Positions 47,269 through 60,220 of a stretch of 64,000 nt of DNA are shown piece by piece. A model generated the notes under the pieces. That model was not told the DNA's origin. It worked only from the letters and a program-made list of their open reading frames with translations, and ran no database searches. The stretch comes from Fasciolopsis buskii (taxonomy: Eukaryota > Platyhelminthes > Trematoda > Plagiorchiida > Fasciolidae): contig LUCM01000553.1 in NCBI GenBank assembly GCA_008360955.1, positions 211,826-275,825 of the forward strand. Direction: 5' to 3'. The number at the start of each line of letters is the position of its first letter. The stretch's first letter is position 1. A program made the position numbers and the translations under genes.

Positions 47269-48741
47269 TAAAAACCAATAAATGGCGCATCGATTTTTCG
47301 ATACACTTCTTACATTATTTGGTCCTGATATTAAGTGTTTAGCTTGGAAATAATTTAGAGAGAAGGTGAAAGCTGTGTCTCAAAATGTAACTGTTACCAG
47401 CGGCAAATATATAACCAGCTAGAATTTGAACAATCCGCGTCTGCGCTGCGCACTAATAATCATGTTTGTTTCCACATCTCCCAGTAATATCGTACAAACG
47501 GAAATAGTTGCATGGGACAAAGCACGGAGAAAGTATTTTTTGTGCTTTTGTGATATGTGGCACAAGCACTGTTGTGTTTAAAGAAGAAAGATATTACTCG
47601 ATAAATGCTAGTGACATGTGACGCTTTGTGGAACTTTTCTTGAAATGATTTTACAGATAGATGAAGTCACCATCCGGGTTTGGCAAAATGCTTGCAGATA
47701 ATGTAGTTATTTCGTCATTTTTTATTGTATCCAAACCTTTCAAACAAAGATTTCATAGGAACAGCGTTTGACATTGTCCCAATTGCATTTCATACAGTGT
47801 TTCTGAAATATAACTCATTAGCGATCACCAGTCTTCGTTGTCATTTCTTTTATTTATAATGCCTTAAATTATGCCAAATTACATTCCTTCAAATTGCAAG
47901 CAGCTTTTGAGTTGCTTTGAACTCAGGCGATTACAGCTTCCTCTGCATAAACATTCTATATCAAATTGAACTGTCCACATCTTATCACAAAAGTGCATTT
48001 ATTAAGGTTAAATTACAAAACAGGTGCCATGCAATCAAATTTTCAGGAACGGTACTTTGACTTGTGTAAATTTTCTGTCTCACTAAAGAGGAACGCTCGC
48101 TGAGCACCTTAGTCATCAACCGGGAAACATGTCGACTCTAAATTGGTGTTTCTTTTTTATTAAAAAGTAAAGACCGAGTAATTTCTAACTTGATAATCCT
48201 GGGCTTTTGGCAGATAAATTCCGAGACAGTTTGTCAATGCCGGGTATGAAGTGAGAACAGTGCAAAGTGGTTCTCATTCAGTGAGCACAGTCCTGGAAGA
48301 GAGACTTCCGTTGATGAAAGACCCGGAAATAATTCACCATCACCTCTCACCGAGTGTGAATCCGATTTTAAGCGGCAACAAACTGCTTCAACTTATCAGT
48401 GATTACTTTTGCTAACCAATAATTTCCAGTTTTATTTGTTCGCTTACTCTGACTCGTTTGTCCCGCATCTGCTTTTAAGTCAAAATCGAGCGCAAACAGT
48501 GTGGACCACGTCGTGAATTACGAACGGCAGTTTCTTAACATTGTTTCTACTCAGTCGTTCCCAAAGCTATTCTGTATCCGTTGGTCGAAATCAACACTGG
48601 TTCCAGAAATTTATGCATACAAGTAGGAAAATTTCTTATAGTTGAATAAAGTCACGTAAAGCTACTTTACTGCCTTCGTCAGCAACAATGTTTAGTATTT
48701 TTTTGGTTACAGTCTCCCAATAGGAAATGTTGTGCTTACAG

Positions 48742-48929
48742 CTAAATCGAATCAACTCTTAATTCCGAAATACACTTGTTTTCCCGGAACCAATAGTGGT
48801 TCTCAAATGCCCATCGATTTGAACAAAACAACAAGAAATAAACCAACGAGAGTTTATTGCATCATTCAAAACAGTACATTTGCAAGCAAACCGGGAGGAC
48901 ATCTGAGTTCTTACCTCCATAAGCGCACC
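48742..48929 (+). CDS. Exon candidate, unknown product
   Basis: Acceptor atgttgtgcttacag and donor cgcacc|gtaata, phase 1 in and 0 out. It reads 'PKYTCFPGTNSGSQMPIDLN' and 'TRVYCIIQNSTFASKPGGHL', two cysteines and possible N-glycosylation sites. On the other strand a very good donor (atggag|gtaaga, 48,915) follows a hydrophobic stretch 'PLHVVTLLLLVVSYYG', so the two readings conflict. Confidence 0.28.
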
Positions 48930-50487
48930 GTAATAAGAAACAACAAGTAACAACAAAGTTACAACATGCAACGGAGAGAATTTCGGGAAAAACGAAGTCC
49001 TTTTCCGAACCAGTTTTAAGCGTTGATGAAAGCAAACAAATAAACTCAGACGGAGCAATAAACCGCTGGAAGATCCCTATATGAGATCCAGTTTAACTGA
49101 CCGTCAAAACCACGCGGTTCCTTGCAGCTTCAAAAAAACATTGCCTTGCAAATATTTTGACCACATTATTCACGCTATTTTATGCGGAGTCTGCAATGAA
49201 CAACCGCCGCTCAACAAAAAGTTTTAGAATTCTCCTCAGAGTTGAGCTTAATGAAAGAAACCAGTGGACTGTGGTTTTGTAGCCCACAACATCATCAACC
49301 TGTTCAGCAACCCTAGCACTGTATTTAAATTCGCCTATAGTGTCATTGACTGTGACGGTTGATTTATCCCGAATATCCGTGTAATCTTGGTACGGTGGTA
49401 AAGTGCGCGCGTACAGCTCATTGTTGTTCTCTGAATGATATACGTCTTTTATTTTTATCTATTGTAGCTCCCTGACAACCTGATTGTTAAAGCATTCTTG
49501 TTAGTGCCCGTAACCAAGCTTCCACTTACCCCTTAAACGGTTTTAGCTTTGCTGATCTCTGTCTTATCCCAATTAAACATGTTCATCAACAACCATTCTG
49601 AATATTTTGCCAGCGGTTGTCTGCTGCTGATTTATCCAGTGATTAATCTTTTGACTACCTTAGACCCTCACTGTACTCCCATTCTGCATAACTGCCATTT
49701 TTCCTAACTGGGCAAATTGCAGCTAAGTAAAATGCATTCCCGCGGAGAAAAGTACCCTCCTTGTCAATTCATTCTATTGTATTCTCTTGGATTCCTTCCG
49801 TCTAATTTTTTGTATTTTAGAATTACAAAGATTCTGAATGTAATTCCTGATTTTGCGGTCTTTTTTTAAACCGTAATTTTACTAGTGACAGGATAGCTTC
49901 ACTTGCAGCCAATCCGTCTGGAATAGTTAAAGAAATTGCCTGGAAGCTTTACGACCAAGCTTCCATGAACTGTTAATCCGTCTTGCCTAAACTGGGGATA
50001 AGAACACTGGTTCCGTCTTTCGCCAAATGATTTTGGATTCTGCTTAGAACAATCCATGTCTGGCATAGAATTAGGCGTTTGTTGGGCAAACTCATGCAGT
50101 CAACGACCTGCTATTCGAATGCCAGCGGTCCGAATGCGAGGTCTGTTTACGCTTCCACGAGTACTTTACTATCCTACGCAAAATATGCCCCTTTAGAATT
50201 CAAATGTTGCTCTCCAGAGGTTGTCAAGCCTGTCTGATCTCTAAACACTTGCTGCATTGCTAGGTCAAACAGTCTTCTTCTATTCCTCTAGATTAGGAAA
50301 AATTTCGTTTATGAAACCTAAAACATCTATTGTGAAAAATCCGTAGCAATAGTTGCACGTCAGTCACCCGGAAACCTGCAACTCCTGCACGTATTCCGCA
50401 ACAGGGCTTGATTTCATGAAAGGGACTTGTCAAGTTACCATTACTTCCTCCGAACGTCAAGTAACCTAACAGTTTTCTCAGTCTTAC

Positions 50488-50686
50488 AAGTTCCTTTGCG
50501 ATAATCCACTTTATTTTGCCTGCAAACCCAATGGTGTTGCTGTGGATGCAACTGCAGCAACCTATCACTGTGCTTCTTAAAGCCTAGACAGTTCTTTAGA
50601 ATCAGCGCACTTTCTTTCGGATTATTGCTCTCCATTTGACTTCGTTTTCCGCCCTCTCCATCTTCACAAATTGGAGGCATTTTCAT
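50488..50686 (-). CDS. First coding exon candidate
   Basis: An ATG opens 66 codons up to a donor (aactt|gtaaga): 'MKMPPICEDGEGGKRSQMES', then 'LILKNCLGFKKHSDRLLQLH' and a basic end. It is hydrophilic, without a signal peptide. The next exon was not identified. Confidence 0.32.
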
Positions 50687-51504
50687 CCCATTTGTTTACG
50701 TGCTTAGTTGAAGAATACCATTTCCAAAGCAACTAATTTGATTAAGTTGGTGGCCATTCATCTAGCACACCAGTTAACAACGTCAGTGCTGTTCAGAGTG
50801 ATGTCTTTTCTCAATATCTTTTAGTGCCTAACATCTGAGGCACCAGGACAACTACTACCACTATACTCACCAGGACAACTTGCTCACCATTCCAAATATT
50901 TCTGCTTCTTTCGGTCACCACCTTTATATGCTTAAGTCCTCATAATGCATTTTAACTGTGTTAGGTTATAAAGCTTGTGTTTCCAGATCTGCAGAATCTA
51001 GCAGTTCGAGGTTAAGCAAACTGTCATTATTTCGTATACCAACACGTTACCCTTATTTTAATTGATTTCTAGTCTTTTTTCCGTATTCATTTCCTAGTCT
51101 ATCACCTATGAAGCTGGTGAGCGATCGTCGGCTCAGATTTTGGGAACTTCTCTAATAAATATTCCCAGATTACACAAACGTTCTTACAAAAAAGCTTGCA
51201 TATTGTTTAAATTCATTTGTTTGTCTTAGATTTAGACTGATTATCTCGTAGCTCCACTAGGACACGGATTCTGGTTAAGAAGGACAAAGATATTTCTTCC
51301 AGTCTTCATGCTTCGTGCATCACCTTTTGCACTTGATCTGGTTTCAAGCGTCCTATAGTAACTTCCTTAAGGTTCTGTACTAAAGTGAAAGATTTTATGA
51401 GATACAAACTTTCCCAGGCATTCTTGACCTCTTGCTGGATTTCGTATAAGAAGCGTAAAAAGACATCTGTAGAATGGGAAGTCGATTAATGCAATACCCA
51501 TTCA

Positions 51505-51598
51505 AAAATCAACCCGTGAGATAGAATCTAACCGATGACCTTCCGCTTGTCTGGCTAGTACTCTACCTCCGAACCACCTTGGGCACGGTTCTTTGACT
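51505..51598 (-). repeat. Degenerate tRNA-like (SINE head)
   Basis: The minus strand reads 'AAGGTGGTTCGGAGGTAGAG' then 'CATCGGTTAGATTC' and 'TCTCACGGG', resembling a decayed tRNA-derived head. Confidence 0.3.
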
Positions 51599-51719
51599 CC
51601 AATTAGTTAGGTGAATATCTAGTGTCGCTGGTTTGCTTCAGGCTCGTCGCTACGACTTTTGGATGTATAGCGCATAAGTGTATTTCTCATTCCACATGAA
51701 TTCTGGCTCCTCTTATCAC

Positions 51720-51870
51720 CCCGAAATAAGTGCAGAACAGTAACACTGTAGGGTCCATTGCACCGCAAAACAAATTCTTCGTATTGCTTTTGAGAATATG
51801 ACAACAAAAGCTGTTGTGCGTCTGCTTATCGATGAAGACACGCAAATGGCTTGGCACTTCTGAGTTAAAC
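51720..51870 (-). CDS. Internal exon candidate
   Basis: Acceptor tatccacatgtag and donor ttcggg|gtgata; one leading base plus 50 codons, 'FNSEVPSHLRVFIDKQTHNS', 'FCCHILKSNTKNLFCGAMDP'. The composition is coding-like with several cysteines. A second overlapping frame (51619-51807) is also open. Confidence 0.35.
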
Positions 51871-52864
51871 CTACATGTGGATAGCAAAATTTTTAGTTTT
51901 TGTTACCTACGAAGAAAAATAATTTCACTGTGGACATGAACAAGTTAAAACGGCATATGAACGACTTGCATACATCATAGCAGTTTTACACAACTCACTT
52001 TTCCTTTATGAAAGTAATAGCGTAAAACACTTGACCTCTTGAAAACAGTTAAAACTATTACTTTTTAAGCCTGCTCTTATTACTATCACGGATCGGAATA
52101 CGTGTTCGTACAATTTTCTGCCCATCATTTCCAAGTCGATAGTTTAACCCAGTCCAGAGGTGACTTTCTTCCAGCTGTGTGCACCTTGGTCGGATTATTC
52201 ATGTACAGGAATTAATAAGTTACTCATTGGAACAAGGATTTACATATAATGTTCCTGCCACGAATGTATCATAAACCTCATAGGCTGCTCACGTTTCCAC
52301 ATCAGCGATCTTGATCCAGAACAGTGAAGGACAAGTCAGCATTCTGGCTCAATCTTGGATGCGTGTTTTACCCAGACATGGTGTGCCTTCATTATTAAAT
52401 GAAAAAAGCAAACAAAAGATCACATTGGCTTCAGAACCACGGGCAACGATGGCAACTTATTTTAATCAGTCATATAATATGCATACCTGATCATGCAACG
52501 GTCTGCAGATACACATCAAATCGCCCGCAATTCACAGAAGTCATGGTTCCATTTACGTGAATCAAGTTGATACTGAAGTATGCGTTGTTTGTGTATATTT
52601 TTGTTTCCAAGTTTCCAGTTTTTGAGTTGCCTTTAGCTGCTAGTTTTGGGTGGAGTTAGTCTGATTAGGTATATCATCCCTCGTCTCAACCCCCATATTT
52701 AGTCAGTCGAACATGGGAGAAACATTTAGGATCAACGTTTTAGTCCTTAACCAAACGGTCATTCCTAGCGCCTTACCAGATTTCAAGAATTTCTACCGAG
52801 GAACATCGCTGACAAATTGTTCTGTTTCCGTTATGTTCTGGTGATACACAGGATTGGTGGGGAA

Positions 52865-53143
52865 ATGAAATTTGTCAAAGTCACCTTTGTCTTTTGTAAT
52901 TTGATTTGTGAATGCTTTGTTTCGCACCCAACCATGAATCTACGTTTATTGCCTGGAGTAACAAAACAGTTTCCAAAAGTAAATAATCTACCTCACAGTA
53001 TTGTTTTGTCAGATACAGAAGCGAAAACGCAGTTCGAGTTAAATAAGTGAATTAACCGCTCACAACTTAAGAGCTTGTATTCACAGCTAGTTGGGCTACA
53101 GCTGAGTGACCCGTCAGAAATAGGTCGAACTTACATGGCTTGA
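52865..53143 (+). CDS. Possible small secreted protein, two exons
   Basis: ATG at 52865 opens 38 codons with a signal-peptide-like start, 'MKFVKVTFVFCNLICECFVS', to the donor aaaa|gtaaat (52978). A strong acceptor (gagcttgtattcacag) starts a second exon at 53087 in phase, 'LVGLQLSDPSEIGRTYMA', then a stop. The total would be 56 residues with an intron of 108 bases. Without splicing, the first frame runs on to 53,050, so an unspliced 62-residue form is also possible. Confidence 0.3.
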
Positions 53144-54246
53144 ATATCCATAGGATGTCTAAAAACTCCACACCCTCTCACCACCTCAGGCACACAATTC
53201 TACTGCACATTCACAAATCGTTAATGAAATCAGCACACTTGCTTCCGCCAGTTGTACTGGTTCCTCTTTGTCCCAATAGATCGCTGTTTACAAATTCCTA
53301 TTTAAGTACACGCTGTGCACATAAAAGATCGTTTTCAATGACATAACAAAAATAAGACTCTCATTTGGTTACAGAGGACGCAGTACTGATCTTTTTATCC
53401 CTTGATCCTCTTTGGTTCCGATTTAGTGGACTTTGCCGTAGTTTCGTTTATTCTCTTCCTGCATCAGTTTGTTATGCATGGCGCGGTGCTATGAATGAAG
53501 GTCCACTCAGTCAACTTGCACTAGCACAAACCTAAAAATTGGAACATTACCCTATGGCCGAAGTGAATCCCATTACAAATATAATCGTACCGAACAACAA
53601 AATAGAATTGAACGGTTCAGATCACATAAGAAGGAAAAGAAATTTTCTACTCATTTAGGACAAATCCTTACCTCATTACTTCGAAAATGCACTCTCTAAT
53701 TCCAATAGCAATTTGCATAAGTGATTCATATTCCACATTCGCAGTTTTTTTCAAAACGACTCCAAAGACAACGGAAAGGATGCCGCTGAATTTCGGAACT
53801 TGATCAGCTTTCGATTCACCGGTTCTAGCTTTACTCAAAACTCCAGATGTTCTTTCATGAAAAAGTGATCATTATGAACTAGTTTATGAATGCACCGTTC
53901 GTCAGGACCATTTGAATTAATCATTAATTCTTCTCGAAATTTACTATTCTAATCTTCACACCTTGTTGTTCCTTTAGAGTATGTTTCTTGCACCAAGTCA
54001 TTTCATCTGATATATATCAAATCTAATTCCCTCTCATTGCATATTTTGTAAAAAGCAGATGACATTGAAGTATTTTGTGAACTATCAGCCAAGCAATTAT
54101 TGCATAGTTCCAGCAGAGCGTCATTTTATGCATACATGTTTTGGAGACCAAACTTAAGAATATTTCCTCGAAGCTAATTACAATTTGCAAACATATTTTC
54201 TATTGGAAAAGTTGCATTTTCTTACAGTGGATTTCTGACATTAGTC

Positions 54247-54509
54247 TTATTTTGAAACAGAAAGTAGAATTGCGAGACTATTAGAGAGTGCGTCAAATCC
54301 AATTACCAAATCGCAAATTGACCGACACCAAACGGGATGGCAAAATGTTAGACGTGGACAGGGTAATTTTTTATAGCCCTCTGCCGTCGGGAATTCGTAC
54401 TGAAAGATTCCCAAAACGTTTTCATTCCTACTAATAAATGGGTGACCTGAGAATAATTTAATTGGATTGTTTTTTACACCCAAGTCCGCGTTAAATTTTT
54501 CCGGCTTAT
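54247..54509 (-). CDS. Terminal exon candidate, 87 codons
   Basis: Acceptor gaaagatttcttgtcag is strong. The frame reads 'KPEKFNADLGVKNNPIKLFS', 'ISRNENVLGIFQYEFPTAEG', 'CPRLTFCHPVWCRSICDLVI' and ends in a stop. The composition is convincing, but no family was recognised. Internal sites (ttctcag|gtcacc) allow a shorter exon. Confidence 0.4.
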
Positions 54510-55152
54510 CTGACAAGAAATCTTTCAGTCTCCCTTGCGTTTTTGGATTCTGATGCTAAAACCGGACTACTCTGGGACAGGATTTCTAATGTGACCTGAA
54601 TTTAATTAGGCGACCTGAAGTCACATACTAACCGAATCTTGACTGAATGTGAATGCGAGCCTAGAGCTCTGCAAACGAACACCAAGCAGTATGATTGATA
54701 ACATTTGTACAGCTCAAACGAATAGCAGTTTGCAAACACCAGTCAAATCCAAAACACGATATTCCCTGTCCCCGGAAAGGATTCACTTGGGTAGATGTTC
54801 ACCACGTCGGTAGACGGGTGTCTTACGCATGGTCTGTTACCAAAACTGATAACTCTCAAAAGTTACCAACAAGTGAATGATCTAGACATCCGCAGCATCA
54901 TATACGAACAGAATCACGGACCTTTGCATTCGATTGCAGAAAATATTTTCTTGTAGATGGCCAAGCAGATCAACCTTTTCACAAAATGGTAGAACTTAAT
55001 TACTTGCCGCTTTTTTGCCAGCCCATATAGAACCAGTTAAAGTTGTAATAAGTGGCCTTTTAGTCATGTTTGGCAAATTCAAAAATAACGGTACTACAGT
55101 AAGAACACCAGTTGTCATTACTAGTGAAGTGATGCAAGTGTGACATTTTCAC

Positions 55153-55359
55153 GTGGAATTTGTTGCCGATGGCGATTTTGTGGGCACTCATGAGCCGGGT
55201 GAATGTTCAATTCTTCCTGAGTTTAAAACATGTTGTCGATGGGTAAACCGCGATTGGTCAGTTATCGAACGACCGATGGCCCTTTTCTGGGCACACTCTG
55301 CACTTGCATTTCTACAGATAGACTTAAGAGACCTATATCGTCGTAATCACCGAAGCTGA
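55153..55359 (+). other. Open reading frame with coding-like composition
   Basis: It reads 'EFVADGDFVGTHEPGECSIL' and 'ERPMALFWAHSALAFLQIDL' to a stop, with a possible donor at tgg|gtaaac (about 55,242). No good acceptor was seen upstream. Cause unknown. Confidence 0.2.
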
Positions 55360-55399
55360 CATTCGCCCTCTGGGTCTTGATAGAAACGTTAAATATTTT

Positions 55400-58300
55400 T
55401 TCATCTTTACTAAAATATTAACAGCCGTTTCAGACTTATTTAACATGAGCTTTTGCAAATGAATCAAGTTCATTAATGATAAAGTAGAATTGTTCTTGAA
55501 GTTTTATCATTGCTACCGACAATTCCAATGTGGGCGGGGAATATTTGAGACTGTTGAAACCATAAGTCAACTCCTAACAAGTACCAGTGTTCGATGATTA
55601 CTACACCAGTTATTAAGTATTTTGATGAGAATTAGTTAAATAAACAACTTATTTGGCTGAAAATAAGTCTAATCAGAGCCTTTTTTCTTGACGTTTGCTA
55701 CTCTAGATAATTCTAATCGCCCGCTGACAACCTTAGCCGATAACTTTATAAATTCCTATTCACAGCTAGCATTTTTTTAGGATTTTATTTTACTCCAATG
55801 CATCATTTTTCATTTTGCTAATAACCACTACCACGGTTGACGATATTATAACTTTTCTGATTGGATTAGGAAATGCAATATTCAGTCTCCGGCCAGAAGT
55901 CCAAACAAATTTAGATTCATTAAAACATCTGCGCACGAATTAGTCCCCTACTGTTTCATTGTTAAATTGTATACGGAATGTCTTCGACTGCCCAATTTAC
56001 TATTGAAGAAGTGATTCCGACGGTGACTATTCTGTTCTTTCGATAACATCGTCAATTGTGTTCACATATATCGAGGCGTATGAATGTGTATTGACTGGTC
56101 ACAAAATTCGACTTTCGTTTCTGTGTATCGCGACACCATGCAGTACAGTTTACCTTAAGATCCGTAAAGTTTCCACTCATGAAACCGTAGTGCTTGAAAT
56201 GTGCTTTTAAGTTTTAAAAGGATCTGGGTTGTGAATCGGTCCCTTTGATCATTGAGATCAGCAAACAGAGCATTACCGTTCGGATTCTAATTATGAATAT
56301 TACGATACGTTTGGGAATCACGTGCAGTCAGATGCATGCTTTTAGTAGTTACTTCACTGTGTGTTCTGCTGTTAGTTTCTTGCTAAAGGGACACCTATTC
56401 TGCTGCCGATAGGATAACAATACATGAAGAGGTCAATGCATTTATTCGTATCATTGTGATGCGGTCATCTTCGGATTTACTTTTATGCCGAATGGTGAAG
56501 ATCAGGAAATGCAAACCGAAAGTTCCAAAATTACACGGAAATTTTCACTCATTCAAGCCAATCTCTGATTTTACCCGGTTTCAAACTACCTGTTCTCGAA
56601 TTTCCTTTTGTTGGATAATTCTCGTTACTTCCTCAACTTTGGTTTCACGGGCCATCAGCCGGTAAACTTAAAAGTGAGAAACATCATTAGACTGTTCCTA
56701 AACTGAAGGGTAATTGCTCACTCAGTTTGTATCCTTTGTTGTTTAGACAGGGAAGTACATTTTACCCCTTTGCAAATTTTTGTTTAAACAACGACCGGCA
56801 TTGTTTAGTCAACGTGGGCGCCTTCATGACAACGTCATTCAGTTATGCTCCGCCTGCAGAAATTCCCACTTTCCCCCCTCATTATCTTTTGAATCTCTCT
56901 TATGGAGTTATCGTTTTTAATAGAAAATAGTCATTTCATGAGGTTGCTACCAAACAACTCCAACGACGTCACATTTTCCGAGTTTTAGGAAATGTGATTT
57001 GCCGATTTGAATGCATTTCATGATAACATTTTTCGAAATTATTTTGGAGAACAGAAACTAGGCAGTGCTGGATTTTGGACATTATGAAGTGGAAATATTT
57101 TCCGGAGTAGATTGTCATTAGCAGATGCTTTCCATTTAACGTGGAATCCGAAAACTTATAGCAGTGAAATTTTTACTTATAATTATACCATACTTCCCGT
57201 TAACAAAACTGATAGCACAGTGATGTGACTAAGTTACTTTAAACAATTCCATTCTCTCGTTTTCCCAAGGCCCTTTTGGCCTCTAGCTAGTCGCATTCGG
57301 CTTTCATTAGTCTTATTGAAGTTCAATTTTTAAAGGATCAATTAAAAATAGCTTTCAAAATTAGTTTACAAAGCTTTCGTTGGATAAATTTTCAAAGCAC
57401 ACCAGGATAAATTTGTTGAATTGCAGCATTTGCGATGAGGGCATTTCATCGACTGACTTCACCCTTATTATGCGGAAGATAGTGAACGTTGATATAAATG
57501 AATAACTTGGAAAGAAACATTACACATCTGTCCTCTTTTCAAATCAGTTTTCTGCTTGGGATTTAATAATACTTTTTGGATAAATGTGTGTTTCACTAAA
57601 TTCCAAAGGTGATTGGTCTCGGTGCCTAAACAGCACAATGTCTTCTTGTGTTATCAGCCTTGCAAGGTTAATTTTCCAATGTATTTTCCGATCTGGAATG
57701 AATGAAGAAGAAGCATATAGCTCTGGACAAAATAGCTTACTTGGTATTTACATTTGTGTGACTTTCGAAAACAAATTTATAAGCATTCGCGTCAGGCAAA
57801 TTATATTGAAAATTGCCACCTTAGTTGATAGGGAAATGGATGGGCTGTTCACCACAGAACCGACTATGAAGAATGATTAAAATGAAGAATTTTATTCTCC
57901 TTGCTGTTTGTGGCTTGTTATTTTGATTAGGCTTAAATTAACTCGCCAATTCGCCAGCTGGCCAGGGAGAAAACACTACAACCCACCATTAATTATTAAA
58001 AACTAAGATATTCATAAATGGGAAGTGCAATCAAAAGGAAACGCAAATGAATATTGACGAATGCCTAGTACAATAATGTCATTGAACAGCCTGTAACTAA
58101 AGGATTGTCGAGGGTCACAGAAAGGCAAACATCAAATGTCAAAAGGGTTCCAAGAAGCTGTAAATCGGTTCTGTGACATACGTAGCCAAAGTTTACACTG
58201 AGGCGTTGCTGACACTGTAAAGTCTCAAGTTTTTCTCAGGGTCAACTTTCGTTCACTGCATTTATCAGACAGATTCAATTGCAAAAATATCGATGATATT

Positions 58301-58600
58301 TTGACTTAAGATCCCAGCCAATAAAGTTTCATTGATTTTACCAAGCTAAAACAGTTCTTTGTAACCTGTTCAGGAACAGTGTTCCAACCATCATGCGAAT
58401 AAGGCTTCTAAAATTTTGAGATGAATATTAAAAAACCACCAAAGGCAAACCGAGATCTAAGTGACGAATCGCGTTATTGATTCCATTGACTGGATGAAAC
58501 CCAAGAACATACATGTTGGAGTTTGCAAAAGGGCACTCAACAAGTTCTTGAGGACTTTGATATCTCCGTGATAGAATAACTGGTTTTACGTCGGTTTGCC
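55400..58600. other. Mostly no feature; weak ORFs
   Basis: Frames at 56456-56665 and 57584-57880 are open on the plus strand (the latter with 'GMNEEEAYSSGQNSLLGIYI'), but they lack clear splice borders. Nothing else was recognised. Confidence 0.3.
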
Positions 58601-58622
58601 TGAAGGTTCTACACTGTACCAG

Positions 58623-58762
58623 GGCCGCAGGTGCTTACTGATGAACCTCCGATGCGAACGGTAGGAGCCGTCGAACAAGCAACGACGACAAAACGTGCAG
58701 CAGGAATTTTAGAACCCCCAATACCTATGGACGGTAGAAATCGGCGACGATCGACAAAGTAA
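58623..58762 (+). CDS. Terminal exon candidate, proline/arginine-rich
   Basis: After an acceptor (ctacactgtaccag), phase 1: 'PQVLTDEPPMRTVGAVEQAT', 'TTKRAAGILEPPIPMDG' and a basic end 'RNRRRSTK', then a stop. GC content is clearly higher than the neighbourhood, and the composition suggests a disordered C-terminal tail. An AATAAA lies about 110 bases downstream. Confidence 0.4.
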
Positions 58763-58796
58763 CCCCACTCAAAATCGCACTAAGAACGTTGCAAAA

Positions 58797-59120
58797 CTAC
58801 AAATCTAGGCAGTTCACAATAATGGCAAATGCTTGCCGTACCCCCCAAATACAGGCAAGCCTCAAGGGCGAAAATAAAAGGATATCAGTGAATCTTTTTT
58901 TGGTACTTGTTTTACTGTTGCCTCTATTTCTGACTAGTGTGTTCCAAATATTTAAGGTCCGATAAGCAGTTTTGCTAGGGAATTTCCTTGTCGATACGTG
59001 ATCTGTAGGCAAGCTAATACTAGTGATACCCTCGACGTCCTTGACAAATACCCATCCTCTGCTGTTATGATCCACTAAAACTTGAAAGACCCATACCAAG
59101 GACAGAAACGTGCGCTTCAA
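58797..59120 (-). pseudogene. Possible LINE ORF2 C-terminal fragment
   Basis: The minus-strand frame has 'KFPSKTAYRTLNIWNTLVRN' followed by 'SKTSTKKRFTDIL', which resembles the R.v..WN.LP ... sFK..Ld ending of CR1/Jockey-type LINE proteins. No reverse transcriptase motif was found upstream, so this is a weak call. Confidence 0.22.
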
Positions 59121-60038
59121 GGTTGGTCAAAACGATCTCGCCCATGATTTGGTAATGGTAAAATGTCTGCAGTTATATAATACTTCAATCACTGACTTCT
59201 TAGTCCAACGCGAAGTTTGTGTCAGTCCGTGAGCAAAAATGCTGGATAGCAGAGATAAACAAATTTCGTAGGAGCCGTTAAAAAAGCGGACATCCCAAAA
59301 TGGTTTGAGAGGTTCTCGGATTATCATGTCGTGAACCCAACCCTATAAATAAGTCAGAAATTACCCGGTTCATTAGAATTTGCGACCGATGCCGGGAGAG
59401 AAAAATACTATTATAACTAATATTACCACTACTACTAATGGTGATCTTCATTATATTGCCAGTAGCGATAGCAGTCAAAAGTAAGGAGAAGGCATTCGCT
59501 TGGTCGGAATCAGGTGCTAGCCGCATTTTCAGTGTTGTCTTATGTCGATAAAGTTGCCCTAGGACATCCAATGGAATGAACACAGATGCACGGTCGGAAT
59601 AATACAGATGAAATGACAAAGACAATGACGCAGAAGCGATTTCCCAGTCAAAAATTGCTACCCTGTAATATTCAAAGATGATTGCAACAAAAAGGTGGCT
59701 GTCGTTGGTTGAAGGTTGCGATCAAGTCTCATTTTCGGTTTCCTAGATAATTGATATTTTCCTGTGCTGTGCTTAGCCTTGGAATAGTACTAAGTAGAAG
59801 TTGGTTCGCTGGACAGACAAGAAATGATATTGCGAGTCCCAGCGGAACTTTGATGATTGCAAACGATGCTATTCGGGCTAACCGACTGTCCCACCACGTG
59901 ACAACGCTTAATACAGGTGGTAGTTGAAATGATACCACCCTTTACCTTTACTTTTTTGTGTGAATTGGGACATCTGGTTGTCACTTGCAAATCAGAGCAC
60001 AGATATTAGGGCCATGTTTTTAGTTGTATGGATTTCAG

Positions 60039-60220
60039 GTGAGCCAAAGAAGAGAAAAACATGTATGAGCTACCCTAGGGACCGCAAAATCATTGGGGTG
60101 TGCTCATGGTTGAAGGAGTATGATAAGTCAAAATACTTCACTTTGAAATGCTCAAGATCGGCTCACCATTACAAAGTGATCCATGAGATCTGGATGAAAC
60201 CTAAACGGATCATAAAGTAA
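60039..60220 (+). CDS. Terminal exon candidate, basic
   Basis: Acceptor tagttgtatggatttcag is strong. Phase 1 in: 'EPKKRKTCMSYPRDRKIIGV', 'CSWLKEYDKSKYFTLKCSRS', 'HHYKVIHEIWMKPKRIIK', then a stop. It lies 1.3 kb downstream of the 58.6 kb candidate on the same strand; both end in stops, so they are not one linear transcript. Confidence 0.38.

Noticed and set aside
59278..59625. 115-codon minus-strand frame
   Set aside because: Contains a degenerate trinucleotide tract and no conserved pattern; might be old repeat sequence.
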